Assembly (NCBI GenBank): GCA_947628975.1
Contig: CANRBW010000016.1
Span: 1 to 16,120, forward strand
From: an uncultured Oscillospiraceae bacterium
GTDB lineage: Bacteria; Bacillota; Clostridia; Oscillospirales; Oscillospiraceae
Reading direction: 5' to 3'
DNA length: 16,120 nucleotides
Part shown: one piece after another, positions 7,354 to 13,069 of the stretch
Position numbering within the stretch: the stretch's first letter is position 1
Layout: each line of letters starts with the position of its first letter
Made by a program: the position numbers and the translations under genes
The notes under the pieces: model-generated
Databases searched by the model: none
What the model saw: only the letters and a program-made list of their open reading frames with translations
What the model was told of the DNA's origin: nothing

Positions 7354-7456
7354 TGTAGAGGTGGAAACACCTCCGCATCTCTCTTCTCTCTTTCTCTTTT
7401 TTCTCTCTCCAGGTCCCCCCTCCCCGCGTCAGCGGAGAGGGGGGACCACCATTTTT
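7354..7456 (+). ncRNA. Candidate small structured RNA or leader
   Basis: Downstream of the extended -10 box the transcript would begin with a 6-bp stem capped by a GAAA tetraloop (7358-7373). It continues through about 38 nt of almost pure pyrimidine, and ends in a 15-bp GC-rich hairpin with one mismatch (GGTCCCCCC 7412-7420 pairing with GGGGGGACC 7439-7447), followed four bases later by TTTTT (7452-7456). It is compact and lacks an ORF with a ribosome site, so it looks like a short RNA with its own terminator. The T-run is poor, so it may be just a leader. Confidence 0.3.
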
Positions 7457-7556
7457 GGCCGCTCCGGGCCCAAAAAAATTTGCCCCGCCCGAGGGGGACG
7501 GGGGCAGATACGGTGGTCCCGCCTTGTCCCGGTCCACCAGATGTGGTAGTCCGGAA

Positions 7557-7582
7557 GGTCGAAACTGTCGAAAACCGTCGAG
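7557..7582 (+). promoter_or_regulatory. Three tandem Spo0A-box-like sites
   Basis: GGTCGAA (7557-7563), TGTCGAA (7566-7572) and CGTCGAG (7576-7582) repeat a GTCGA core every 9-10 bases. The 0A box of Bacillus Spo0A is TGTCGAA; the middle copy is exact, the first has one change, the third two. Tandem boxes about one helical turn apart are how Spo0A dimers bind. They lie 35 bp upstream of the -35 box of a gene encoding a Spo0A homologue, which suggests control by Spo0A or autoregulation. Confidence 0.6.
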
Positions 7583-7616
7583 AAAGAACAAAATTATAAC
7601 TTTTTTGAAGAAATAT

Positions 7617-7646
7617 ATTGATTTTCCCCAATCAATGTGCTAAAAT
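7617..7646 (+). promoter_or_regulatory. SigmaA-type promoter of the Spo0A-like gene with embedded operator-like inverted repeat
   Basis: -35 TTGATT (7618-7623), 17-bp spacer, TGC-extended -10 TAAAAT (7641-7646); the predicted start is near 7653, about 70 bases before the ATG. ATTGATT (7617-7623) and AATCAAT (7630-7636) form a perfect 7-6-7 inverted repeat covering the -35 and the spacer, a place where a bound repressor would block polymerase. An AT-rich stretch lies just upstream and could act as an UP element. Confidence 0.65.
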
Positions 7647-7662
7647 AAGAGCGACAGGGGAG

Positions 7663-7681
7663 AAGGGGGATCCCCCTTTTT
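7663..7681 (+). terminator. Palindrome with T-run in the leader (possible attenuator)
   Basis: AAGGGGGATCCCCCTT (7663-7678) is a perfect 16-bp palindrome continuing into TTT, giving a six-pair stem with a GATC loop and five Ts. It lies between the predicted transcription start (near 7653) and the ATG at 7724. It could be an early terminator/attenuator or a DNA-binding palindrome; the stem is short, so function is uncertain. Confidence 0.4.
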
Positions 7682-7723
7682 CCCTGGGCTCGACAAGAAG
7701 CAAACGATAAAGAGGCGGGGAGC

Positions 7724-8509
7724 ATGGTAAAGAAGAGAAAGTATCTACAGGTGGTCATCGCCCATCCGATCCCGGAAGAGCGCGCCCGGATCGCCGCGCT
7801 GTTGAAGCGGGAGGGCATTTTCCGCGTCCACCACATGACCGAAAACGGCCTGGACTGTCTGCGGGAGGTGGTTTCCACCCAGCCCGACCTGCTGATCCTG
7901 GACACGGTGCTGGACAAGGTGGACGGTATGGAGGTCCTGCGGCGGCTCAGGGAGTTTCCGCTGACCCGGACCCGGTGCCTGGCCATCACCTCTTTCAAGG
8001 ACTACGTCAAGGAGCGCGCGCTCTGCCTGGGCGCGGACTACTGCCTGATCGCCCCCTATGCCGACAACGTGCTGGTGGAGGCGGCGCGGATGCTGCTCCT
8101 GCCGCCGGAGAGCGCCGTCAGCGACCGGGAGCTGGACGAGCAGACCAGCCGCGTCCTGCGGGACATCGGCGTGCCCGCCCGGCTGAAGGCGTATCCCTAT
8201 GTGCTCCACGCCGTGCGCATCCTCTATCGGGACCCGGAGCTGGTCCGCCGGCGCTGTGTGGTCCGGGAACTCTACGGCGTGATCGCCCAGCGGTTCGGCG
8301 TCTCCCTGTGCCAGGTGGAGCGGGCCATGCGGACCCTGTCCGCCAGGGCGCTGGACAAGGGAGACCCGGAGGCCCTGGCCCGCTGTTTCTCCTCCGCCGA
8401 GCTCCAGCGGGGCCATCTGACCAACACCGACCTCCTGGTCGCCCTGACCCGGCTGGTGAGCGAGCGGCTGACCGACGGGAGGCCCGGCTCCGCCGCGGAG
8501 GATCGCTAG
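7724..8509 (+). CDS. Spo0A-family regulator with degenerate receiver domain
   Basis: This 261-residue protein aligns with Spo0A over its full length: receiver (about 7-125), linker, and Spo0A_C DNA-binding domain (about 138-250; RDIGVPARLKAYPYVLHAV, then recognition helix QVERAMRTLSARALDKG). In canonical Spo0A the receiver has an acidic pair (ADDN), a phosphoacceptor Asp, Thr/Ser and Lys (ILKPFD). Here the pair is His14-Pro15 (IAHPIPE), Asp60 (LLILD) and Thr89 (AITSF) are kept, and the Lys is Ala110 (LIAPYA). Loss of the metal-binding acids and the Lys argues against normal phosphorelay activation. The recognition helix keeps VER and the following Arg but changes flanking contact residues. 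So this is probably a second, phosphorylation-independent Spo0A paralogue rather than the master regulator. Tandem 0A-like boxes lie upstream. Its stop overlaps that of the convergent recombinase. Confidence 0.8.
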   Translation: MVKKRKYLQVVIAHPIPEERARIAALLKREGIFRVHHMTENGLDCLREVVSTQPDLLILDTVLDKVDGMEVLRRLREFPLTRTRCLAITSFKDYVKERALCLGADYCLIAPYADNVLVEAARMLLLPPESAVSDRELDEQTSRVLRDIGVPARLKAYPYVLHAVRILYRDPELVRRRCVVRELYGVIAQRFGVSLCQVERAMRTLSARALDKGDPEALARCFSSAELQRGHLTNTDLLVALTRLVSERLTDGRPGSAAEDR

Positions 8510-9480
8510 GACTTTTTCTTCACCTTGGCCAGGGGGTTGGCCCTGGCCGCCGCCCGCAGGCTCTCGTTGTTCACATGGGTATAGATCTGGGTGGTGTTCA
8601 GGTGCTCGTGGCCCAGCACCTCCTGGAGGGTGCGCACGTCCACGCCGTTTTCCAGCATCAGCGTGGCCGCCGTGTGGCGGAGCTTGTGGCTGGAATATAA
8701 GGTGCTGTCCAGCCCGGCCTTCAGAAAGCGGCGCTTGACCATGTAGTGGATGCCCGCCGGGGTCATCCGCTGGCGGGACCGGGAGAGAAAAAGGGCGTGG
8801 GGGTCGGCGCCGGCGGTGCCGTCCCGGACGGCCAACCAGTCCCGGATGGCGGCCAGACAGGCGTCGTTGAGGTAGACCATCCGCTCCTTGTTGCCCTTGC
8901 CCACCACCCGGAGCTGGTCGCCTCGAACATCCGTTTTGTTGAGTCCGGCCAGCTCGGAGATCCGCAGGCCGCAGTTGAGGAAAATGGTGAGGATGCAGTA
9001 GTCCCGGGCCTGGTCCGGGCCGTCCACGCTCTCCAGCAGCCGGATGGATTCCTCCAGGGAGAGGTATCGGGGCAGCGACTTTTTCAGCCGGGGCGAATCC
9101 AGGTTCTGGATGGGATTTTCCGACAGCTGGTGGGTCTTGGCGGTGAGGTACTTGTAAAAGGACCGCAGGGTGGCGATCTTGCGGGCGCGCCCGGCCGCGC
9201 CCACGGCGCAGTCCCGGCTGAGGAAGTTGACGAACTCATAGACGTCTGTGACCGTCACCGTGGCCAGCAGAGACAACTCCACGTCGGCGATGGAGATCTC
9301 GTCCAGCGGCGTGTTGGCCGGGACCAACTTGCGGGCGCGCTTCAGGTAGCGGAAAAAGCGCCGCAGGTCCAGGTAGTATTCGTCCACGGTTTTTTTCGAG
9401 TGGCCCAGGATGGTCTCGTGGTAGGTCAGAAAGTCCCGCAGGATGGGGCACATTTCATGGGGCTCCGATGCCATGGGCAT
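8506..9480 (-). CDS. Tyrosine recombinase of the XerC/XerD type
   Basis: This 324-residue protein has an N-terminal SAM-like core-binding domain (about 10-115) and a C-terminal catalytic domain with every expected residue: Arg173 (CGLRISEL), Lys195 (VGKGNKER), His265 and Arg268 (SHKLRHTA), His291 (LGHEH) and Tyr300 (IYTHV). Length and features fit Xer-type site-specific recombinases, which resolve chromosome dimers or move mobile elements; which one cannot be decided here. I chose the ATG at 9480, preceded by GGAGGGAGGG. The frame runs upstream to a TTG at 9495 that lies within the ribosome site. A 14-bp inverted repeat lies immediately upstream. Convergent with the Spo0A-like gene; stops share CTAG. 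Confidence 0.9.
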   Translation of the reverse strand: MPMASEPHEMCPILRDFLTYHETILGHSKKTVDEYYLDLRRFFRYLKRARKLVPANTPLDEISIADVELSLLATVTVTDVYEFVNFLSRDCAVGAAGRARKIATLRSFYKYLTAKTHQLSENPIQNLDSPRLKKSLPRYLSLEESIRLLESVDGPDQARDYCILTIFLNCGLRISELAGLNKTDVRGDQLRVVGKGNKERMVYLNDACLAAIRDWLAVRDGTAGADPHALFLSRSRQRMTPAGIHYMVKRRFLKAGLDSTLYSSHKLRHTAATLMLENGVDVRTLQEVLGHEHLNTTQIYTHVNNESLRAAARANPLAKVKKKS

Positions 9481-9492
9481 TTTCCCTCCCTC

Positions 9493-9524
9493 CAACTCAA
9501 CAAAATTTTTATTTTGTTGAGTTG
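9493..9524. repeat. Perfect 14-bp inverted repeat upstream of the recombinase gene
   Basis: CAACTCAACAAAAT (9493-9506) and ATTTTGTTGAGTTG (9511-9524) are exact complements separated by TTTT. The element is AT-rich in GC-rich DNA and touches the recombinase ribosome site. It could be an operator for autoregulation, an RNA hairpin in the 5' leader, or a recombinase core site (two 12-bp arms with an 8-bp centre). No clear promoter was found beside it on the - strand. Confidence 0.8.
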
Positions 9525-9548
9525 ATAGTCTGCTCGGACGAACCTCCC

Positions 9549-9647
9549 CTAGTTTACCACGCCCTGCCCCACCAGGTCAAGCAAGGCGTCCAAGAGAGGT
9601 TCCAGCTGGACGTCCACCGCGCGGAGCTTGCGGAGGTGGCTATGGTG
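9549..9647 (-). pseudogene. C-terminal fragment of an unidentified protein
   Basis: A - strand frame encodes HLRKLRAVDVQLEPLLDALL followed by DLVGQGVVN and a stop (9549-9551). It has typical leucine-rich helical composition and GC-rich third positions but no start; an in-frame stop lies right upstream. It abuts the Rep remnant in another frame, so it looks like the truncated 3' end of a gene broken by insertion or deletion. The family is not recognised. Confidence 0.35.
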
Positions 9648-9790
9648 TCAATATCCAGCAGGCTACTGTGGTCGTCGAAGGCGATGTCCAGCCGGGTCGT
9701 GTGTACGTCCTCCGGTTCCAGGCGCACCTCATCGAAAAGCGCCTCATAGTTTCCGCTCCCGAAGCTCTCAAAGGCCCGGCACCCACTGAC
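9638..9790 (-). pseudogene. Remnant of a Rep_trans-type replication initiation factor (Tn916-like elements)
   Basis: A - strand segment of about 51 codons reads VSGCRAFESF, then EALFDEVRLEPEDVH and TTRLDIAFDDHSSLLDIDTI. The run GCRAFE...TRLDIAFDDH...LLDIDTI matches the catalytic core of replication initiation factors of the Rep_trans family carried by Tn916-like conjugative elements and some plasmids. There is a stop two codons before VSG and no start; downstream the frame degrades. It is a decayed piece, evidence that an integrative element once occupied this site next to the tyrosine recombinase. Confidence 0.5.
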
Positions 9791-9977
9791 CTACATCCTC
9801 CCGGCTGTCGCGGTGGTTGAGATCGACGGCCAATAGAGCCGATCCCGGCAGCCGCGCGCATTCCAGCGGCTTGTTCCCCGCTTCTCTCCCTTCCCTGTTC
9901 CGACGGAGCTATGCGCCCCTGGACGATGTGGATCCGACTGGTCATACCATTTTCGCGGACGATCATTCGAGCGAGCA
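9791..9977. other. Intergenic stretch with no supportable gene
   Basis: Between the Rep remnant and the YczE-like gene I see short overlapping frames on the - strand (for example one containing TSRWNARGCRDRLYWPS) but no start with a ribosome site and no recognisable domain. It may be further decayed mobile-element DNA. No terminator for the YczE-MFS unit is visible. Confidence 0.4.
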
Positions 9978-10613
9978 TCACCCGTCATCCGCATCCGGGT
10001 CCCGCATACCGCACAGCCTTCGGGCGACATGGCGCGTGAAAAAAGCGATGAATGGCCCCAAGCCCAACGCGCAGACAAGTGTACCCGATCCCAAAGTGCC
10101 GCCAAGCAAAAAAGTGACTGCTGTACAAAAAGAATCGGTGAATATGCGGCACCAGAAATAGGGTATCGGCGTCCGCTCGGCCAAGATGATGGAGACGGAA
10201 TCGTATGGACTTACGCCCAAATCGGCGGTCTGATATAGCGAGGTGGCAAGGCTCAAAACAAGGACGCCACACCCCATGACCATCAGGCGGGAGAAAAACG
10301 TCTGGGGAACGGGCCAATGGGAATAGAGACATTCTGAAAAAAACGTGATCAGCGGCCCCACGGCAAACCAATTCACGAATGTGCCGACGCCGATATAGTT
10401 TCGTCCGAAAAGATATTCCAGGCAAAACCAAAGTGTGTTGACGAGGATCAAAACAATCGACAATTTGACCCCGGCGCGGTCGCTTGCGGCGATGACCATG
10501 GCCGTGGCCGGATCATTTCCCATACATGAGAACCGAAACAGAGCGACGCCAAGTCCCATGATAAAGATCCCGCCGAGCATGGCGATATAACGGCGTACTA
10601 AATTTGTGTGCAT
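9978..10613 (-). CDS. YczE/YyaS-like integral membrane protein
   Basis: This 211-residue membrane protein has about five or six hydrophobic segments, beginning at IAMLGGIFIMGLGVALF (10-26). The motif GLGVALFRFSCMGNDPATA near the N-terminus and DLGVSPYDSVSIIL in the middle form the duplicated pattern of the YczE/YitT-related family: helix, then a small loop with a Gly-x-Asp/Ser-Pro. Function in the family is not settled; transport or export roles have been proposed. It overlaps the MFS gene upstream by 16 bases, so the two are co-transcribed and translationally coupled. The C-terminus is a short basic/acidic tail. Confidence 0.8.
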   Translation of the reverse strand: MHTNLVRRYIAMLGGIFIMGLGVALFRFSCMGNDPATAMVIAASDRAGVKLSIVLILVNTLWFCLEYLFGRNYIGVGTFVNWFAVGPLITFFSECLYSHWPVPQTFFSRLMVMGCGVLVLSLATSLYQTADLGVSPYDSVSIILAERTPIPYFWCRIFTDSFCTAVTFLLGGTLGSGTLVCALGLGPFIAFFTRHVARRLCGMRDPDADDG

Positions 10614-11764
10614 ATCGTTTTCCTCAACATACTTTCATGCATAACAAACATGAGGGCCAAAACCGCTAATAGATAGAACGGGAACAACGAGATCGTAATA
10701 TAGTTGGCGATCAGGCCAAACAGAGGAGGCATGAGGAAGGTCCCGATGTAGGCGCTGGCCATCTGTACGCCAATGACGGCCTGCGACCTGTCCGCGCCAA
10801 AATGCGATGGCGTGGCGTGGATGATACACGGATAAATAGGCGCGCACCCAAGTCCGATCAGGATCAGGCTTATCCATGCAGTTTTTTCCCGCGCGGAAAA
10901 CAGCAACGTAACAGCGCCGACAGCGATCATGGCCTGACCCAAACGCACCATATTCGTGTCATTTAATTTCATCGTGATAAAGCCGCTGATCCCTCGGCCC
11001 ACTGTGATACCAATGAAGAACAAGCCGGCAAACCGCGCCGCCGTTTCTTCCGCGTACCCCTTATGCAAAACAAGATAACTGCTGGCCCACAGCGCCGCTG
11101 TCTGCTCCACGGCACAGTAGCAGAAAAACACGGCCATCGTCTCCTTCGCGCCGGGAAGAGCCACGATCTCACGCAGCGATGACCCCTTTCCCCTGCCCTG
11201 GTCCCGCTCTGACCGGCGGTTTTCTTTCCATAGCGGCAAACTGCACACCAAAAGGAGCGTCAAGCCGATTTGTAACAGGGAGATATATCTGTACCCCATA
11301 TTCCAGCCGCGTCCGCCGGACAGGGCATAGCTCATGATATACGGACCAATCGACGCTCCCAATCCCCACATACAGTGGAGCCAACTCATGTGACGGCTGG
11401 CATAATGCAGAGATACATAGTTATTGAGCGCCGCGTCTACACTTCCCGCGCCAAGACCGTAAGGGATGGCCCAAAGGCATAACAGCGCGAAGGAATGGCT
11501 GATAGAAAAACCAAACAGCGCGAGAGCCGTCATTCCTACACTGCCGACGGTGACGATCCCCACCCCAAACCTGCGGGTGAGCCGGTCGCTCAAGAGACTT
11601 GAAACCACCGTACCGGCCGCAATGATAGCGGAGATGATACCGGCGCTGGATACCGCCACTCGCAGTTCGCCGTACATGACCGGCCAGGCGGAGCCAAGCA
11701 AGGAGTCCGGCAAGCCGAGACTGACAAATGACAGGTAAATGATCGCCAATAAAAGACTGACCAT
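10598..11764 (-). CDS. Major facilitator superfamily transporter
   Basis: This 388-residue protein has about twelve hydrophobic segments. The loop between helices 2 and 3, SDRLTRRFGVG, is the classical MFS motif A region, and SWLHCMWGLGASIGPYIMSYAL resembles the helix 5 pattern of FucP-like sugar/proton symporters. A longer basic loop (WKENRRSERDQGRGKG) marks the centre between the two six-helix halves. I chose the ATG at 11764 with AAGGAGGGG at 11772-11780; the frame is open a further 19 codons upstream but without a ribosome site. The substrate is unknown; the partner YczE-like gene and the divergent AraC regulator suggest an inducible uptake or efflux pair. Confidence 0.88.
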   Translation of the reverse strand: MVSLLLAIIYLSFVSLGLPDSLLGSAWPVMYGELRVAVSSAGIISAIIAAGTVVSSLLSDRLTRRFGVGIVTVGSVGMTALALFGFSISHSFALLCLWAIPYGLGAGSVDAALNNYVSLHYASRHMSWLHCMWGLGASIGPYIMSYALSGGRGWNMGYRYISLLQIGLTLLLVCSLPLWKENRRSERDQGRGKGSSLREIVALPGAKETMAVFFCYCAVEQTAALWASSYLVLHKGYAEETAARFAGLFFIGITVGRGISGFITMKLNDTNMVRLGQAMIAVGAVTLLFSAREKTAWISLILIGLGCAPIYPCIIHATPSHFGADRSQAVIGVQMASAYIGTFLMPPLFGLIANYITISLFPFYLLAVLALMFVMHESMLRKTICTQI

Positions 11765-11802
11765 ATGTACTCCCCTCCTTATGTAGCAGAAAGTTTTATA
11801 AA

Positions 11803-11831
11803 AGAATATCGTCATTTGCATCTTGATTCAA
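11803..11831 (-). promoter_or_regulatory. Promoter of the MFS-YczE unit
   Basis: On the - strand, -35 TTGAAT (11826-11831), 17-bp spacer and -10 TATTCT (11803-11808). The predicted start near 11796 gives a leader of about 30 bases carrying AAGGAGGGG. Its -35 overlaps that of the divergent araC promoter at the near-palindrome TTGATTCAA (11823-11831). Confidence 0.55.
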
Positions 11832-11851
11832 GCTGTATATGGACATATAAT
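11823..11851 (+). promoter_or_regulatory. Promoter of the AraC-family gene
   Basis: -35 TTGATT (11823-11828), 17-bp spacer, perfect -10 TATAAT (11846-11851); transcription would start near 11858, 25 bases before the ATG. It is one of the best sigmaA matches in the window. Back-to-back overlap with the MFS promoter implies that the two polymerases compete. Confidence 0.75.
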
Positions 11852-11882
11852 ATAACAAAACCGCCAAAGCGAGGGAAATGGT

Positions 11883-12806
11883 ATGGCCTTGCAAGTGTGT
11901 GGACTGACGATGAACAGCACAAGACGCGAATTGAAAGCACATGGAACGGTGGATTTTCCATGTGCCGGTTATTCCAAGCTGTATACAGACAGAGCGGACG
12001 ACGTGGTCTTTTGGCATTGGCATGACGAGATGGAGATCATGTATGTACGAACAGGGCGCCTGCTCGTCCGCATCCCCCAAAAGAAGTATCTTCTCAATGA
12101 GGGAGAGGCCGTTGTGGTGAATGCCGACGTTCTGCACTATGCGGCCGCCGACCCGCTGTGCAGGTTGGATTCCTTGGTCTTTTCCCCGGCGCTGATCACC
12201 GGGAGCGACCGATCCGTATACGCGCAAAAATATATCCTTCCGTTGACAAACTGTTCCGCGTTTGACGGGTACGTGCTCCGGCGCGAGACAGACGGGCCAG
12301 CCCTGCGAGCCTTTGTCCGCGCCTTTGACGCGCTGGCCAACGATACACCCGGCTTTGAATTCGCGGTCAGGGATGACCTGTCAAAGCTGTGCTTCGCGCT
12401 GTATCAACAGCTAAAGCCGACCTCCGGAGGCGATACGGGAGCGGGCCAAAACGACTTTCGTATGCGCGAGATGCTCGCGTTCATCCAGGAGAATTACGCC
12501 CGCGATATCACCCTGACGGACATCGCCGGGGCGGCCGGCGTCAGCGAAAGAGAATGTCTGCGCTGTTTTCAGCGGTCCATCCAGACCTCTCCCATGCAGT
12601 ATCTTTTGAAGTATAGGATCATGCGGGGCGCGGCACTGCTTTTGGAGCACCCTTCCAGCACGATCTCCGAGGTCGCGATTTCCTGCGGCTTCAACAGCCC
12701 AAGCAATTTCGCGAAAATGTTCCGGCGGTTCTATCATTGTACGCCCAGGGCGTATAGAAGCACCGCGGGGGATCGTGACGGTCAAACGGAGGGGCAAATT
12801 GGCTGA
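11883..12806 (+). CDS. AraC-family transcriptional regulator
   Basis: This 307-residue protein has an N-terminal cupin-like sensor domain (about 30-120; FWHWHDEMEIMYVRTGRL, then LNEGEAVVVNADVLHY) and a C-terminal double helix-turn-helix (about 195-295; ITLTDIAGAAGVSERECLRCF, then ISEVAISCGFNSPSNFAKMFRR and the closing CTPRAYR). The HxH in the cupin strand may bind a sugar or metal. The ATG at 11883 has GAGGG seven bases upstream; an in-frame ATG at 11910 is a weaker alternative. It diverges from the MFS-YczE genes and is presumably their local regulator. Codon use is less GC-rich than the his region, as in its two neighbours, consistent with joint acquisition. Confidence 0.9.
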   Translation: MALQVCGLTMNSTRRELKAHGTVDFPCAGYSKLYTDRADDVVFWHWHDEMEIMYVRTGRLLVRIPQKKYLLNEGEAVVVNADVLHYAAADPLCRLDSLVFSPALITGSDRSVYAQKYILPLTNCSAFDGYVLRRETDGPALRAFVRAFDALANDTPGFEFAVRDDLSKLCFALYQQLKPTSGGDTGAGQNDFRMREMLAFIQENYARDITLTDIAGAAGVSERECLRCFQRSIQTSPMQYLLKYRIMRGAALLLEHPSSTISEVAISCGFNSPSNFAKMFRRFYHCTPRAYRSTAGDRDGQTEGQIG

Positions 12807-12842
12807 CGAGGCCGCGCGAAGCGCGGTATGTCGCTGGGGATA

Positions 12843-12881
12843 AAAAAGCCCCGGGGCTCTGATGGTCCCCGGGGCGCTTTT
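12843..12881 (+). terminator. Rho-independent terminator after araC
   Basis: A 9-bp perfect stem GCCCCGGGG (12848-12856) with CCCCGGGGC (12867-12875) and a 10-base loop is preceded by AAAAAA and followed by GCTTTTG. A smaller hairpin CCGCGC-GAA-GCGCGG (12812-12826) lies just after the araC stop. Confidence 0.8.
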
Positions 12882-12943
12882 GTTGCTCCGATTTTACATT
12901 AGCTATAATAAATTATAAATGCTATAAAGCCTGGCTGGGCTGT

Positions 12944-13053
12944 CTTTGGGGATAGGCGCCCAGGATGTGGATGTAGCGTTGTAGGTACTTAGGGGGCGGT
13001 TGTCGGCATCGTAGGAGTGGGCGGCGACCAGGGTGTTCTGGAGCGTGGGCCGC
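12944..13053 (-). pseudogene. Degraded duplicate of the Amidase_6 3' end
   Basis: Read on the - strand this encodes RPTLQNTLVAAHSYDADNRP, then a frameshift, then YIHILGAYP in another frame. It matches the 3' end of the fragment at 15833-15956: about 35 near-identical bases at one end (one G missing), 42 identical bases at the other, and a shortened, diverged middle. It has no start and is frameshifted, so it is a dead copy. AT-rich DNA (12890-12930) lies on its outer side with no gene; on its inner side the 12-mer GGATAGGCGCCC recurs (12950-12961 and 13054-13065). Confidence 0.65.
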
Positions 13054-13069
13054 GGATAGGCGCCCCCGG

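Larger units (their letters stand above)
7276..7723 (+). other. Long intergenic regulatory region before the Spo0A-like gene
   Basis: This 448-bp stretch has no convincing gene. It holds, in order, an extended -10 promoter, a 6-bp GAAA-loop hairpin, a 38-nt pyrimidine-rich tract, a long GC-rich hairpin, a weaker inverted repeat (TTTTTGGCC with GGGCCCAAAAA, 7452-7476), three Spo0A-box-like sites, an AT-rich stretch (about 7583-7620) unlike the surrounding GC-rich DNA, a promoter overlapped by an inverted repeat, and a G5/C5 palindrome with a T-run. Individual elements are listed separately. A reversed Spo0A-box-like TTGTCGAG (CTCGACAA, 7689-7696) lies in the leader. Confidence 0.7.

Noticed and set aside
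7306..7643. Several frames on both strands in the intergenic region before the Spo0A-like gene
   Set aside because: They cover the pyrimidine tract and hairpins, lack ribosome sites and give low-complexity Ser/Leu/Pro sequence; regulatory structure explains the region better.
9817..10161. Short + strand frames opposite the YczE-like gene and the remnant region
   Set aside because: There is no ribosome site and no recognisable composition; they are shadows of - strand coding sequence or decayed DNA.
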